64,000 nt of DNA from BRH-c54 sp965284565. Its GTDB lineage: Bacteria; Bacteroidota; Bacteroidia; Flavobacteriales_E; Vicingaceae. Below, one piece after another: positions 8,429-17,800 of this stretch (position 1 is its first letter; each line of letters opens with the position of its first letter). The notes under the pieces were generated by a model. That model ran no database searches. It was not told the DNA's origin and saw nothing but the letters and a program-made list of their open reading frames with translations. The stretch spans positions 682,001-746,000 of the forward strand of contig OZ260100.1 in NCBI GenBank assembly GCA_965284565.1. Direction: 5' to 3'. The position numbers and the translations under genes were made by a program.

Positions 8429-8457
8429 TTGCAAGTGAAGTATTTTTTATATCTTTG
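8429..8457 (+). promoter_or_regulatory. Promoter of the orphan gene at 8510
   Basis: A TTG (8429-8431) and TATCTTTG (8450-8457) are spaced by 18 nt, a good match to the Bacteroidota -33/-7 promoter. It lies directly after the left direct repeat, giving a leader of about 45 nt before the TTG start. Confidence 0.6.
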
Positions 8458-8509
8458 AAAGAAAAATGAAGGTTTAATAAATGTTTCTACTAAACCAAAA
8501 AGTGCTAAG

Positions 8510-9604
8510 TTGAAATTCATAATCAACATAATATTTATTCTGAATTCAATAAATTTATTGAGTCAAATCCCATGTCAGAAAATTCCTAAGTTTAAAGGAA
8601 TCATTTATCTTGATAGTAACTACAAAAGAGTTTCAGAACCAACAATTAGCGGATACACTTTGACTGGAAATAACAATTATCTTATGGTCAACTGTTTAGA
8701 TTCAAAAATTGATTCTTCTGCTTTTAAAATTAGAATTAATGAAGTTAATAGTTATGAAATTAAAACGTTAGATAATAATTGTTACTATAATGATTATCAT
8801 AGTAATTATAGCCCATTTTTTTCTGATAACAACTATAAATTGATTGTAGATAGTTTTCTTTACCCATCTAAAATGATTGATGATAGAGAAATAGGAATGA
8901 TTAGATTAACTTTTTATTTCGATTCTGCTGGTAATAATATTTTTTGTGAACAATTTGCCACAAATACATTGCTTTTAGAAGAAAATAGCAATCAAATTGA
9001 AAAATTAAAATCATACCCGAAAAATAACTTAAAAATTAATGAAATATTAGTCCCTAGTTTTTTTGATTTATATATTCATTTTAACTTATATAAAGATTCT
9101 ACAATTTCCATAAAATATAATAAACTATTTGTTCCCTTTAAAGTTCCCAAATGGACAAAAGAAGAATTAACCATTTTGAAAAATTTTAATGTCACTTATG
9201 TTGAATTAAAAAGTAATTTTTTTGATATTAGAATAAAACAAGGAGGACACGTATTTGAATATTTGGATTCTATAAATGGAACTAACTGGTATAGTAAATT
9301 CGATTCATCTATGACAATATCAGGTAAAAATTGGAAGAAGTTTAAAAGGCAAAATACAAAACGTGAAGTGAAACTGTATAAATTAAAAGGTTTGTATGAA
9401 AAAGTTCAGATAAATCAATCTTCCAAAAACAATGATTTGATATATCTTGAATTTAATGAAAACGGAACACTAAAAATATACAAAAGCAATTATAGAGTTG
9501 GAAGATTAGATGGATTTACCGAGTATGGAATTGAACAGAAATATGATCAATTTGGAAACTTAGTTAAAGACAATGTAAAGAAAACAGAAAAATCTGTTTG
9601 GTAA
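8510..9604 (+). CDS. Orphan secreted protein of unknown function (TTG start)
   Basis: A 364-residue protein I do not recognise. It opens with a hydrophobic signal-like segment (MKFIINIIFILNSINLLSQ) followed by IPC, so it could be a lipoprotein or a cleaved secreted protein. The body is rich in K, N, Y and S and even more AT-rich in codon use than neighbouring genes, which fits an accessory gene. No ATG or GTG lies in frame after the upstream stop (8456-8458), so the TTG at 8510 is the likely start. ATGs at 8466 and 8481 lead to early stops in other frames. A C-terminal block (about 295-355, LKGLYEKVQ...EFNENGTLKIYKSNYRVG) resembles antitoxin-like MORN/YwqK-type repeats only weakly. It is flanked by 58-bp direct repeats and has its own promoter. 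Confidence 0.65.
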   Translation: MKFIINIIFILNSINLLSQIPCQKIPKFKGIIYLDSNYKRVSEPTISGYTLTGNNNYLMVNCLDSKIDSSAFKIRINEVNSYEIKTLDNNCYYNDYHSNYSPFFSDNNYKLIVDSFLYPSKMIDDREIGMIRLTFYFDSAGNNIFCEQFATNTLLLEENSNQIEKLKSYPKNNLKINEILVPSFFDLYIHFNLYKDSTISIKYNKLFVPFKVPKWTKEELTILKNFNVTYVELKSNFFDIRIKQGGHVFEYLDSINGTNWYSKFDSSMTISGKNWKKFKRQNTKREVKLYKLKGLYEKVQINQSSKNNDLIYLEFNENGTLKIYKSNYRVGRLDGFTEYGIEQKYDQFGNLVKDNVKKTEKSVW

Positions 9605-9611
9605 AAAACAT

Positions 9612-9669
9612 CTTCCGCTACCTTAATCATTCACACTTGGAGGTTTATTGTAATATGCCTCACTTGGTA
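9612..9669 (+). repeat. 58-bp direct repeat, right copy
   Basis: Same orientation and length as 8366-8423, 48/58 identical. Its end overlaps a short hairpin (CTCACT ... AGTGAG). It lies 8 bp after the stop codon of the orphan gene. Confidence 0.75.
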
Positions 9670-9769
9670 TAGCTGAGTGAGTGTTGAGAACGAGTATTGA
9701 GATTAAACTCCTAACCTCATAAACTTTTAAACTAACCTCAAACTAACTTTCCAACTCACGATTAATCGC

Positions 9770-9777
9770 TAACTTTG
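9770..9777 (+). promoter_or_regulatory. Candidate -7 element for the M3 peptidase operon
   Basis: TAACTTTG is an exact TAnnTTTG match ending 25 nt before the ATG at 9803. No clear -33 TTG is present at the usual distance. Confidence 0.45.
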
Positions 9778-9802
9778 CCAAAATCAAAAATTAAGAATAA
9801 AC

Positions 9803-11848
9803 ATGACAAACCCATTATTAGAAAAATTTAATACGCCTTTTAATACACCACCTTTTTCCAAGATAAAAAACGAACATTTTAAACCCGCTTTTGAAGCTGC
9901 TATTGCTAAAGCCAAACAAGAAATAGATACTATTACCGATAATTCGGAAGCTCCTACTTTTGAAAACACCATTGCAGCATTAGATTTTAGTGGACAACTT
10001 TTAGACAGCGTTTCACACATTTTCTTTAACTTAAACTCTGCTGAGACCAACGATGAAATACAAAAAATTGCCAAAGAAGTTTCTCCAATGTTATCTGAAT
10101 TTGGTAATGATGTTGGGCTAAACGAACGACTTTTTGCAAGAATAAAGACAGTTTATGAAAACAAAGTAAAATTTCAGCTTACCGCAGAAGAAGATATGTT
10201 GTTGGATAAAACCTACAAAAGTTTCGTTAGAAATGGAGCTAACCTGAACGAAGAAGATAAATTAAAACTCAGAGAAATTGATAAAAAGCTTTCTGAAACA
10301 TCTTTAAATTTTGGTGAAAACCTTTTAGCTGAAATCAACAATTACGAACTTCATATTACCGATGAAAAAGACTTGAGCGGTTTGCCAGAAGGTGTTGTAG
10401 AAGCAGCAAACTTAACTGCCGAACAAAAAAATAAAGATGGTTGGGTGTTTACCTTAGCCATGCCAAGCTATTTCCCATTTATGACTTATGCCGATAATCG
10501 TGCATTAAGAGAAAAGTTAGCAAAAGCATCTGGTGCTAAAGCTTTTAACAACAATGAATACGATAACAGAAACAACGTGTTGACCATAGCTAAATTAAGA
10601 GAGCAAAGAGCTAGTTTATTAGGTTATAAAACACATGCAGATTTTGTATTGGAAGAGCAAATGGCTACTTCTTCTAAAAGTGTAATGGATTTTTTAAATA
10701 ATTTGTTAGACAAAGCCAAACCTGTTGCACTTGATGAACACAAGCAATTATGTGACTTTTCTAAAGAAAACAATGGCCCTGAATCATTACAAAGCTGGGA
10801 TGGAGCTTATTACAGTGAAAAATTAAAACAAAAACTTTTTGAAGTTGATGATGAACAACTAAAACCTTATTTTCAGTTAGAAAATGTTATTAAAGGAGCT
10901 TTTATTGTTTCCGAAAAACTTTACGGACTTCAATTTACAGAAGTGTTTGATATTGATAAATACCATGCTGATGTAAAAACCTATAAAGTAACCGATAAAA
11001 ACAATGAATTAGTAGCTATCTTTTATGGAGATTATTTCCCTAGAGAAGGCAAAAGAAATGGTGCTTGGATGACGACTTTTAACAGTCAGTGCATTAAAAA
11101 TGGCGAAAATATTCGTCCACAAGTTATAAATGTTTGCAATTTCACTAAACCAACTAAAACAAAGCCTTCTTTATTAACTTTTAACGAAGTAACTACTTTG
11201 TTTCATGAGTTTGGACATGCCTTACACGGAATGTTGGCTAACACTACTTATCCAGGGTTATCAGGAACAAGTGTTTACAGAGATTTTGTAGAATTACCTT
11301 CGCAATTATTAGAAAATTGGTGCTACGAGCAAGAAGCATTGGAATTGTTTGCATTTCATTACGAAACAGGCGAAGTAATTCCTATGGAGTTGGTAGAAAA
11401 AATTAAAGCTTCTTCTAATTTTATGGAAGCAACAGCTATAGTAAGACAACTAAATTTTGGTTTGTTAGATATGGCTTGGCATACTACTTCTTCTGCCAAT
11501 GTTAATGACATTGAACAATTTGAAAAAGAAGCTACAAAGCCTACACAAATTTACCCAACAATAGATGGAATCTGTTTTAGTGCTTCTTTTGCACATATTT
11601 TCCAAGGAGGATATTCTGCAGGTTATTATTCTTATAAGTGGGCAGAAGTGTTAGATGCCGATGCTTTTGAATATTTCTTAGAAAAAGGTATTTTTAACCC
11701 CGAAGCTGGAGAAAAATTTAAAGAGTACATTTTATCTAAAGGAGGAAGTGAACACCCTATGGATTTATACGAAAAATTTAGAGGCAGAAAACCAGATAAT
11801 GAAGCACTTTTAAGAAGAGCTGGTTTATTGAAAAAAGAAGTTGTTTAA
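9803..11848 (+). CDS. dcp: M3-family metallopeptidase (peptidyl-dipeptidase Dcp-like)
   Basis: A 681-residue zinc peptidase matching the Dcp/oligopeptidase A family in length and layout. The zinc site HEFGHALHGML begins at H468 (ligands H468 and H472, catalytic E469). The third ligand is in the downstream SVYRDFVELPSQLLENW stretch (E near 497). The C-terminal QGGYSAGYYSYKWAEVLDADAFE block is the conserved substrate-binding tail with its Tyr residues. The N-terminal half is helical. There is no signal peptide, so it is probably cytoplasmic and degrades short peptides. The SDR gene follows after 21 nt and is probably co-transcribed. Confidence 0.93.
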   Translation: MTNPLLEKFNTPFNTPPFSKIKNEHFKPAFEAAIAKAKQEIDTITDNSEAPTFENTIAALDFSGQLLDSVSHIFFNLNSAETNDEIQKIAKEVSPMLSEFGNDVGLNERLFARIKTVYENKVKFQLTAEEDMLLDKTYKSFVRNGANLNEEDKLKLREIDKKLSETSLNFGENLLAEINNYELHITDEKDLSGLPEGVVEAANLTAEQKNKDGWVFTLAMPSYFPFMTYADNRALREKLAKASGAKAFNNNEYDNRNNVLTIAKLREQRASLLGYKTHADFVLEEQMATSSKSVMDFLNNLLDKAKPVALDEHKQLCDFSKENNGPESLQSWDGAYYSEKLKQKLFEVDDEQLKPYFQLENVIKGAFIVSEKLYGLQFTEVFDIDKYHADVKTYKVTDKNNELVAIFYGDYFPREGKRNGAWMTTFNSQCIKNGENIRPQVINVCNFTKPTKTKPSLLTFNEVTTLFHEFGHALHGMLANTTYPGLSGTSVYRDFVELPSQLLENWCYEQEALELFAFHYETGEVIPMELVEKIKASSNFMEATAIVRQLNFGLLDMAWHTTSSANVNDIEQFEKEATKPTQIYPTIDGICFSASFAHIFQGGYSAGYYSYKWAEVLDADAFEYFLEKGIFNPEAGEKFKEYILSKGGSEHPMDLYEKFRGRKPDNEALLRRAGLLKKEVV

Positions 11849-11869
11849 TCAAAAATATTAGTTTCAATT

Positions 11870-12658
11870 ATGGATTTAAGTTTAAAAAATAAAAATGCAA
11901 TTGTTTGCGGAAGCACTCAAGGAATAGGAAAAGCTATTGCTATGGAATTGGCTCATCTTGGAGCAAACATTACACTTATAGCTAGAAATGAAGACAAATT
12001 AAAAACTGTCTTAAAAGAGCTTCCAAACAATCAACAGCAACACGATTATATTGTTGCTGATTTTTCGAATCCAACCGCATTAAAAAGTAATGTAAATCAA
12101 TATATGCTTCATTCGGATAAAACCGTAAACATTTTAATAAACAATACTGGCGGTCCTGCTGGCGGTCCTATTGAAGATGCTAATGAAGATGCTTTTTTAA
12201 GTGCTTTTTCTAATCATTTGCTTTGCAATCATATTTTAATGCAAGCGGTAAAAGAAAAAATGAAAAAAGCAGGCTATGGTAGAATCATCAATATTATATC
12301 TACTTCTGTTAAACAACCACTGAATGGTTTGGGAGTTTCCAACACCATTAGAGGAGCTGTAGCTAATTGGAGTAAAACTTTAGCCAACGAATTAGGTCAA
12401 TTTGGTATTACCGTAAACAATGTCCTGCCAGGCGCTACTAATACTGCAAGGTTAGAATCCATAGTTGGAAATAAATCAGAAAAAACAGGCAAAGCAGCTA
12501 CTGATTTGTATAATGAAATGGCTAACGAAGTTCCATTAAAAAGAATAGCTCAACCTGAAGAAGTAGCCAATGCAGTAGCATTTTTAGCTTCTCCGGCAGC
12601 TGCTTATATTAATGGAATTAACTTACCTGTAGACGGAGGTAGAACAAAAAGCCTGTAA
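11870..12658 (+). CDS. SDR-family oxidoreductase lacking the YxxxK catalytic pair
   Basis: A 262-residue Rossmann-fold short-chain dehydrogenase/reductase-like protein. The nucleotide-binding loop is CGSTQGIGKAIA (about 13-24), with NNTGG for the usual NNAG. The catalytic region reads ISTSVKQPLNGLGVSNTIRG: the serine is present but the canonical YxxxK is replaced by SxxxR (S near 158). The C-terminal PGATNT...FLASPAAAYINGINLPVDGG is typical of FabG-like proteins. It fits the known BKR-like SDR subgroup that lacks the standard tetrad, so FabG activity should not be assumed. It lies 21 nt after the M3 peptidase gene. Confidence 0.87.
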   Translation: MDLSLKNKNAIVCGSTQGIGKAIAMELAHLGANITLIARNEDKLKTVLKELPNNQQQHDYIVADFSNPTALKSNVNQYMLHSDKTVNILINNTGGPAGGPIEDANEDAFLSAFSNHLLCNHILMQAVKEKMKKAGYGRIINIISTSVKQPLNGLGVSNTIRGAVANWSKTLANELGQFGITVNNVLPGATNTARLESIVGNKSEKTGKAATDLYNEMANEVPLKRIAQPEEVANAVAFLASPAAAYINGINLPVDGGRTKSL

Positions 12659-12730
12659 GTTAGTTTATGATCTTAAGAGCTTAAAGTTTAGTCAATTAAT
12701 AGTTTTCTGAAAAACTGTCAACTGAGTATC

Positions 12731-13369
12731 TCACCCATTAATCGCTTCTACCGATTGTACTTCTGGCAACATATTTTTAAGCATTTGTTCAATTCCTGCT
12801 TTTAATGTCATTGTTGATGATGGACAACCACTGCAAGAACCTTTTAAAACTACTTTTACCACGCCATTGTTGTAAGAATCTAATTCTATAGCTCCACCAT
12901 CGCTTTCAACTGCAGGTTTAATATACTCATCTAAAATTTCAACAATTTTTTGCTCAAAATCGGTAAAGTTTTTATTTTCAGATGGTTTTACTGTATTGTC
13001 TGACGATGTTTCACTAACAACTTCCTCTTTAGGTGGATTTAAAAATTCTTCTCTAATAACAACACCATCTTCATCATTTAAGTAATTGGTAATAAAATCT
13101 CTTAATTCCATTACCACATCTTGCCATTCAATGATATCACTTTTGGTAAGTGTAACAAAGTTGGAAGCTATAAAAACACCGTTAATAAACGGAAAATTAA
13201 ATAACTTTTCTGCTAAAGGAGACGGCCCTCCAACACGTTGGTTTGCCAAAATTTCATAACTTTTATCATTGGTTAATAACCACCTATTAGAAACAAACTT
13301 CATGGTGTTTGGGTTAGGAGTCATTTCTGCATAAACAGTAAAAGGAGATAATGTTTTTGTAGTTTCCAT
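12731..13369 (-). CDS. Nfu-type iron-sulfur cluster scaffold/carrier protein
   Basis: A 212-residue NifU-related protein with two domains. The N-terminal Nfu domain (about 1-100) contains MTPNPNTMKFVSNR and GGPSPLAEKLFNFPFINGVF. A Ser/Glu/Lys-rich linker (about 100-135) joins it to the C-terminal NifU-like domain (about 138-212) with the cluster-binding CSGCPSS motif. Such proteins carry Fe-S clusters to target enzymes. It is the last gene of a minus-strand group with DUF4286 and ddl. CAAAGTTA at 13389-13396 reads TAACTTTG on the minus strand and is a candidate -7 promoter 20 nt upstream of the ATG. Confidence 0.93.
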   Translation of the reverse strand: METTKTLSPFTVYAEMTPNPNTMKFVSNRWLLTNDKSYEILANQRVGGPSPLAEKLFNFPFINGVFIASNFVTLTKSDIIEWQDVVMELRDFITNYLNDEDGVVIREEFLNPPKEEVVSETSSDNTVKPSENKNFTDFEQKIVEILDEYIKPAVESDGGAIELDSYNNGVVKVVLKGSCSGCPSSTMTLKAGIEQMLKNMLPEVQSVEAING

Positions 13370-13430
13370 AAGATTAAATTTGTTTCTGCAAAGTTAGTGA
13401 ATTATTGTAAGAATGGAGCAATGAAATTGC

Positions 13431-13736
13431 TTAAACAACTTTTAATATCGTTCTGAAAGCAACGAATTTTCCATCATATCTATCCAAGTGTTCTTTTTGT
13501 AATTTAGGAGCAAATTCTTCTTGATATTTATTTAATTGTGTTTCATTTTCGCAAGTATATTGAATAGCATAAGTATGACCTTGTTCATCATGTTGAACAG
13601 ATAAAACTTTACAAATTTTATTTTCTATAAAGCAACCTGTATTCATCACATCTGGAATATGAACTTCCTTCATCCAATTTAACCAATCGCCATGTATTTG
13701 ATCTTCAATATTGATAGTAACGTTATAAATTATCAT
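13431..13736 (-). CDS. DUF4286 family protein
   Basis: A 101-residue cytoplasmic protein matching the DUF4286 pattern of Bacteroidota: IIYNVTINIE at the N-terminus, W-x-x-WMKEVHIPDVM, then a ferredoxin-like strand pattern, VLSVQHDEQGHTYAIQY and HLDRYDGKFVAFRTIL. The family has no established function; the fold suggests a dimeric alpha/beta (EthD/ABM-like) barrel (inference). It starts 6 nt after the end of ddl on the same strand and is therefore probably co-transcribed with it. Confidence 0.85.
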   Translation of the reverse strand: MIIYNVTINIEDQIHGDWLNWMKEVHIPDVMNTGCFIENKICKVLSVQHDEQGHTYAIQYTCENETQLNKYQEEFAPKLQKEHLDRYDGKFVAFRTILKVV

Positions 13737-13742
13737 AGTTTT

Positions 13743-14717
13743 TTACTTTTTATTAGCAACAGCTATTACTTCAGAAAACAACTCTTTTAGAGAAATGCCT
13801 TCACAAGCTGCCATTTGTGGGATTAAACTTTGAGCAGACAATCCAGGAACCGTATTCACTTCAATTACATGAGGCTCCTTGCCTACCAAGATGTAATCCA
13901 CTCTACACATACCTTTTAATCCTAAAATTTGATATACTTCTTGTGTTATTTGCTTTATTCTATTTGTCATTTCAACATCTAATGCTGCTGGAGTAATCTC
14001 TTGTGATTCGCCTAAATATTTAGCTTCAAAATCAAAAAATTCATTTTGAGTTATTATTTCGGTTATAGGCAACACTTTAATTCCATTCTCAGAAAGATAA
14101 ACTCCGTTAGTAAACTCTCTGCCTTTCATAAAGGCCTCTACCAACACTTCTGTACCATGTTCTTGTGCTTTTTGGATAGCAGATAACAACTCTCCAAGAG
14201 CTTTCACTTTTGATATTCCAAAACTACTTCCACCATCAGCAGGCTTTACAAAGCAAGGTAGTCCAACTATTTTAATAATATTTTCTGGATTGATTACTGC
14301 ATTTTTTCTTACTAAAACAGCATTTGCCACGGTTATTCCTAAGCTTTTAAGAAATTGGTTACACACATATTTATTAAAGGTAAGCGTAGCAGCTAAATGG
14401 TTACAAGTAGAATATGGCAGTCCTATCATATCAAAATAAGCTTGTAACTTTCCATCTTCACCAGGAGTACCATGAATAACTATAAAAGCAAAATCGAATT
14501 TAATTTTTTCGTTATTTACAGTAACTGAAAAATCATCTCTGTTTATAGGAATTTTAGTTTCTTTAATGATTGCAAACCAACCCTCTTCATCAATCCTTAC
14601 TTTAATAGGTATATATTTTGCTAAATCTATATTTTCAAAAACGGTAGCTGCACTTTTTAGTGATATTACCTTTTCGTGGCTGTATCCGCCTTCAATTATT
14701 GCAATGGTTAGTTTCAT
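13743..14717 (-). CDS. ddl: D-alanine--D-alanine ligase
   Basis: A 324-residue ATP-grasp enzyme joining two D-alanines for peptidoglycan synthesis in the cytoplasm. Family signatures: GGYSHEKVISLKSA at the N-terminus (substrate loop), HGTPGEDGKLQAYFDMIGLPY, the ATP-grasp lysine segment GLPCFVKPADGGSSFGISKV, RVDYILVG and EVNTVPGLSAQSLIP at the metal/substrate end. All expected blocks are present. It is first in the minus-strand group ddl-DUF4286-nfu. CAAAATTA at 14743-14750 (TAATTTTG on the minus strand) is a plausible -7 element 26 nt upstream. The alanine racemase supplying D-alanine is at 21186-22262. Confidence 0.95.
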   Translation of the reverse strand: MKLTIAIIEGGYSHEKVISLKSAATVFENIDLAKYIPIKVRIDEEGWFAIIKETKIPINRDDFSVTVNNEKIKFDFAFIVIHGTPGEDGKLQAYFDMIGLPYSTCNHLAATLTFNKYVCNQFLKSLGITVANAVLVRKNAVINPENIIKIVGLPCFVKPADGGSSFGISKVKALGELLSAIQKAQEHGTEVLVEAFMKGREFTNGVYLSENGIKVLPITEIITQNEFFDFEAKYLGESQEITPAALDVEMTNRIKQITQEVYQILGLKGMCRVDYILVGKEPHVIEVNTVPGLSAQSLIPQMAACEGISLKELFSEVIAVANKK

Positions 14718-14831
14718 TTATGTTTCATAAAATAAGTATTGACAAAATTAGTCTTATAATCTTATGAAACGACTAGTATAATCATCTTTTTCAAACAAGA
14801 AAATGTTTACAGGAAGTTTTTATAAAACTAA

Positions 14832-14863
14832 AAAAGCTGCAACAAATTAATGTTGCAGCTTTT
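14832..14863 (-). terminator. Rho-independent terminator of the 14886-21005 gene
   Basis: A perfect 13-bp stem, AAAAGCTGCAACA with TGTTGCAGCTTTT, has a 6-nt AATTAA loop. On the minus strand it lies 22 nt after the stop codon of the large T9SS gene and ends in a T-rich tract. It might also work on the plus strand, but no plus gene ends here. Confidence 0.85.
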
Positions 14864-14885
14864 CTAAAACTTATTTATTGATTAT

Positions 14886-17800
14886 TTATTGAACAATAAT
14901 CTTTTTGGTTATTACCTCATTATTTGTCATGATATTGATAAAGTAAACACCTTTAACATTTCCAATATTAATTTCTTCATTGATTACATTAATATTATCA
15001 AAGTTATTTTTCACAAACACTTCCTGACCTTGAATATTAGTTATTCTAATTTGTAAATCAGTTGTATTTTGTGTTGTTAAATTAAGTGTGAATTGTCCTT
15101 TGTTAGGGTTTGGATATACATTTAAATCAACAGTTGAGGCTAAATCTTCAATACCAACACAAGTTGTAATTTCCACTACAATAGTATCTCTTGATACACA
15201 ACTATTAGTTGAATCAACCACTTCAACAGAAATTGTATGAATACCTATACCAAAAGTAGTTGAATCTACTGTAAGTGTAGGAGAAGTTGTTTCTGCTGCA
15301 TCCGACCATAAATAGTTGATGTAGTTTGCACCTGCATTAAGAATAACTGAATCTGTACCACAAATAATGGTATCGTTACCCAAATTAACAATTTGTGGAG
15401 AACAAACAGTAGCTTCTTTTATTCTTACATCATCCAAAGACATATCTCCATAGAAATTTGTACTTCTAATAGATCTAAATCTAACTTGAATAGTATTTGT
15501 GTATCCTAATAGGATAACGCTTCTTTTTAACCATGGGTCTGTTGCGCTAGTTTGTTGTTCTCCCATAATTGAATCTACCGTTATCCAATTCGTTCCATCA
15601 TTTATATCAATGTATAAATCTCCCATTGTAGAGCCATACATGTGGTAGTAGAATTCTAATTCTGGTGTATTTAATGAAGAAACATCAATCAATGGAGAGT
15701 ATAATTCTGCAACATCACCTGTTGATCCATCAGACGCTTCTGTATAAAAATAATTATTTCCACTAAACGCACCTGAAGGACCTGTACTAGATGAAGGTGT
15801 GGAACCTGCTCCATCAATATCCCATCTGTAAGCAGATGTAGTTCCTGTAGGTGATGATGACCAACAATTTTCAATAGTAGAGTTAATAGTAGTAGCATGT
15901 GTATCCACATCATCAAACCATGGTGCATTAACAGCTGTACATGGCGTTGTAAATGTGAATGGACCCACCCACAAACTTGTATCTCCAACACCACATATAC
16001 TTCTCACATAAAAATCATACTCTGTTTGAGGAGATAAACCTAGCTGTGTATATGGATTAGTAGTTGTGTTTAATCTAACTCCATTACCTAAAGTAAATCC
16101 AGATAAAGCCCACTCCAACTGCCATGTAGTTGCAGAACCTACCTCTGTCCATACAAAATCAGTCTGAGTTGGTGATAAGTTGCTAACTCCTAAGAATTTT
16201 GGCTCTGGGCAAGACGGAGTTTCTAATACACTAACATCATCAATACTGATATCTCCTAAACCTCCACTACCTTTTACAGCAACAAAACGCAATTGAAGTG
16301 TATCAGAAACAGCACCACTTAATATTACTTGTTGTTTTAACCATGGGTCTGTATCTGATGTTTGTTGTTCTCCTTTAATAGAATCAATTTTCGTCCAATT
16401 AGTACCATCAAACATTTCTACATATAAATCTCCTGTACTTGAACCATACATGTGATAGTAATATTCTAACATTGGTGTTGTTAATGCTGAAGCATCAATT
16501 AAAGGCAATGATAGGAAAGCCTCATCACCTGTTGATCCACTTGAAGATTCAACATAAAAATAATTATTACCGCTATAAGCTCCCGAAGGACCTGTACTTC
16601 CCGTTGGAGTTGAACCAACACCATCAATGTTCCATCTAAACGAAGCAGTAGTTCCAGATGGAGATGAAGACCAACAGTTTTCTATAGTTGAGTTGGTTGT
16701 TGTAGCATGTGTTTCTACATCATCTAACCATGGTGCTGTTGCTGGTGCACACAAACTGGTTAAAGTATAAGGATTTGACCATAAACTGGTATCTCCTACT
16801 GCACATATACTTCTTACATAATACCTGTATTCACTTTGTGGTAATAAGCCTGTAATAGTATGTGGGTTATTTGTGGTTACTACTAAGTTACCAAAACCTT
16901 GAGCTACTCCTGCAGTATCCCAATCTATTTGCCATGTAGTGGCGGTGCCCGTTTCAGTCCAACTTAAATTTGCTGTTGTGCTTGTAACGCTTATAGTTGC
17001 TAAGTTAACTGGCTGCGAACAGTTTGGCGGGGTAAACTCTATTGCTCCTGGATCTGGTGTTGCTGCCCTTGTAGTTCCAAAGATATCGGTAGTAACATTT
17101 ACTGATGCATCTGCTATACCATCTACTAATGGATTACTTGGTGCAAAATCATTAGCTGTTGGATTTACATATAATGGATTTACATCTACCGAATTAGCAT
17201 CTCCAGTTGTGGCTGTTTGCCAATCTAATAAGGTAGCTTGAGCACCTCCTGAATAGCCAATATTATTGGTTCCAGCTGATGCATTCATATACAATACATT
17301 ATTATCACTTGTTATAGTAGATGTTGATGTTCCATGATAAACACAATATTTAGTTCCTGTTCCTGATCTTGTAACTGTAACAATATTATTTTTAAACTCT
17401 ATATTAGAGGCTGTTAAGGTTTGATAAAAACCTCTTGTAGTTCCTCCTGTAGCATTTTGATCATCTAATGAAATGGTATTGTGATAATAATGAACACCAC
17501 CACTACCACTATTATAAAATGCATATATCGTCCCATTACTATTGATGTTATAGATTAAATTATTGATAACCCTGTTTTCATTCCCAACAGTAGCATCAAC
17601 ACCTGAGTGATAAATAGGATAGGAAGTACTCGTTGACACTCCGCCTAATCCTCTAAATGGATCATGTAATCTATTTCCTTCAACTGTGTTTCTTTCTCCA
17701 CTTGTAATAAAATAAAGCCCATAGAATGTAGTTACACTTGTTCTATTCGGACGACTAATATCATTAAAACTAATGGTAGAGTTAGATATACTTCTTAAGT

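Larger units (their letters stand above)
7981..8509. other. Long non-coding stretch made of degenerate intergenic repeats
   Basis: No open frame of useful length is present. Visible parts are: a CGCAAAG-rich segment (7997-8030) containing TCTCGCAAAGACGCT at 8016-8030, which recurs inverted at 45083-45097; a GAAGTC/AGACCG segment (about 8057-8112) like the tandem repeat at 44990-45030; an unassigned segment at about 8120-8360; the left 58-bp direct repeat (8366-8423); and a promoter (8429-8457). Confidence 0.6.

Noticed and set aside
9660..9682. Hairpin CTCACT...AGTGAG after the orphan gene as a terminator
   Set aside because: The stem is short and no T-run follows; it is part of the direct repeat.
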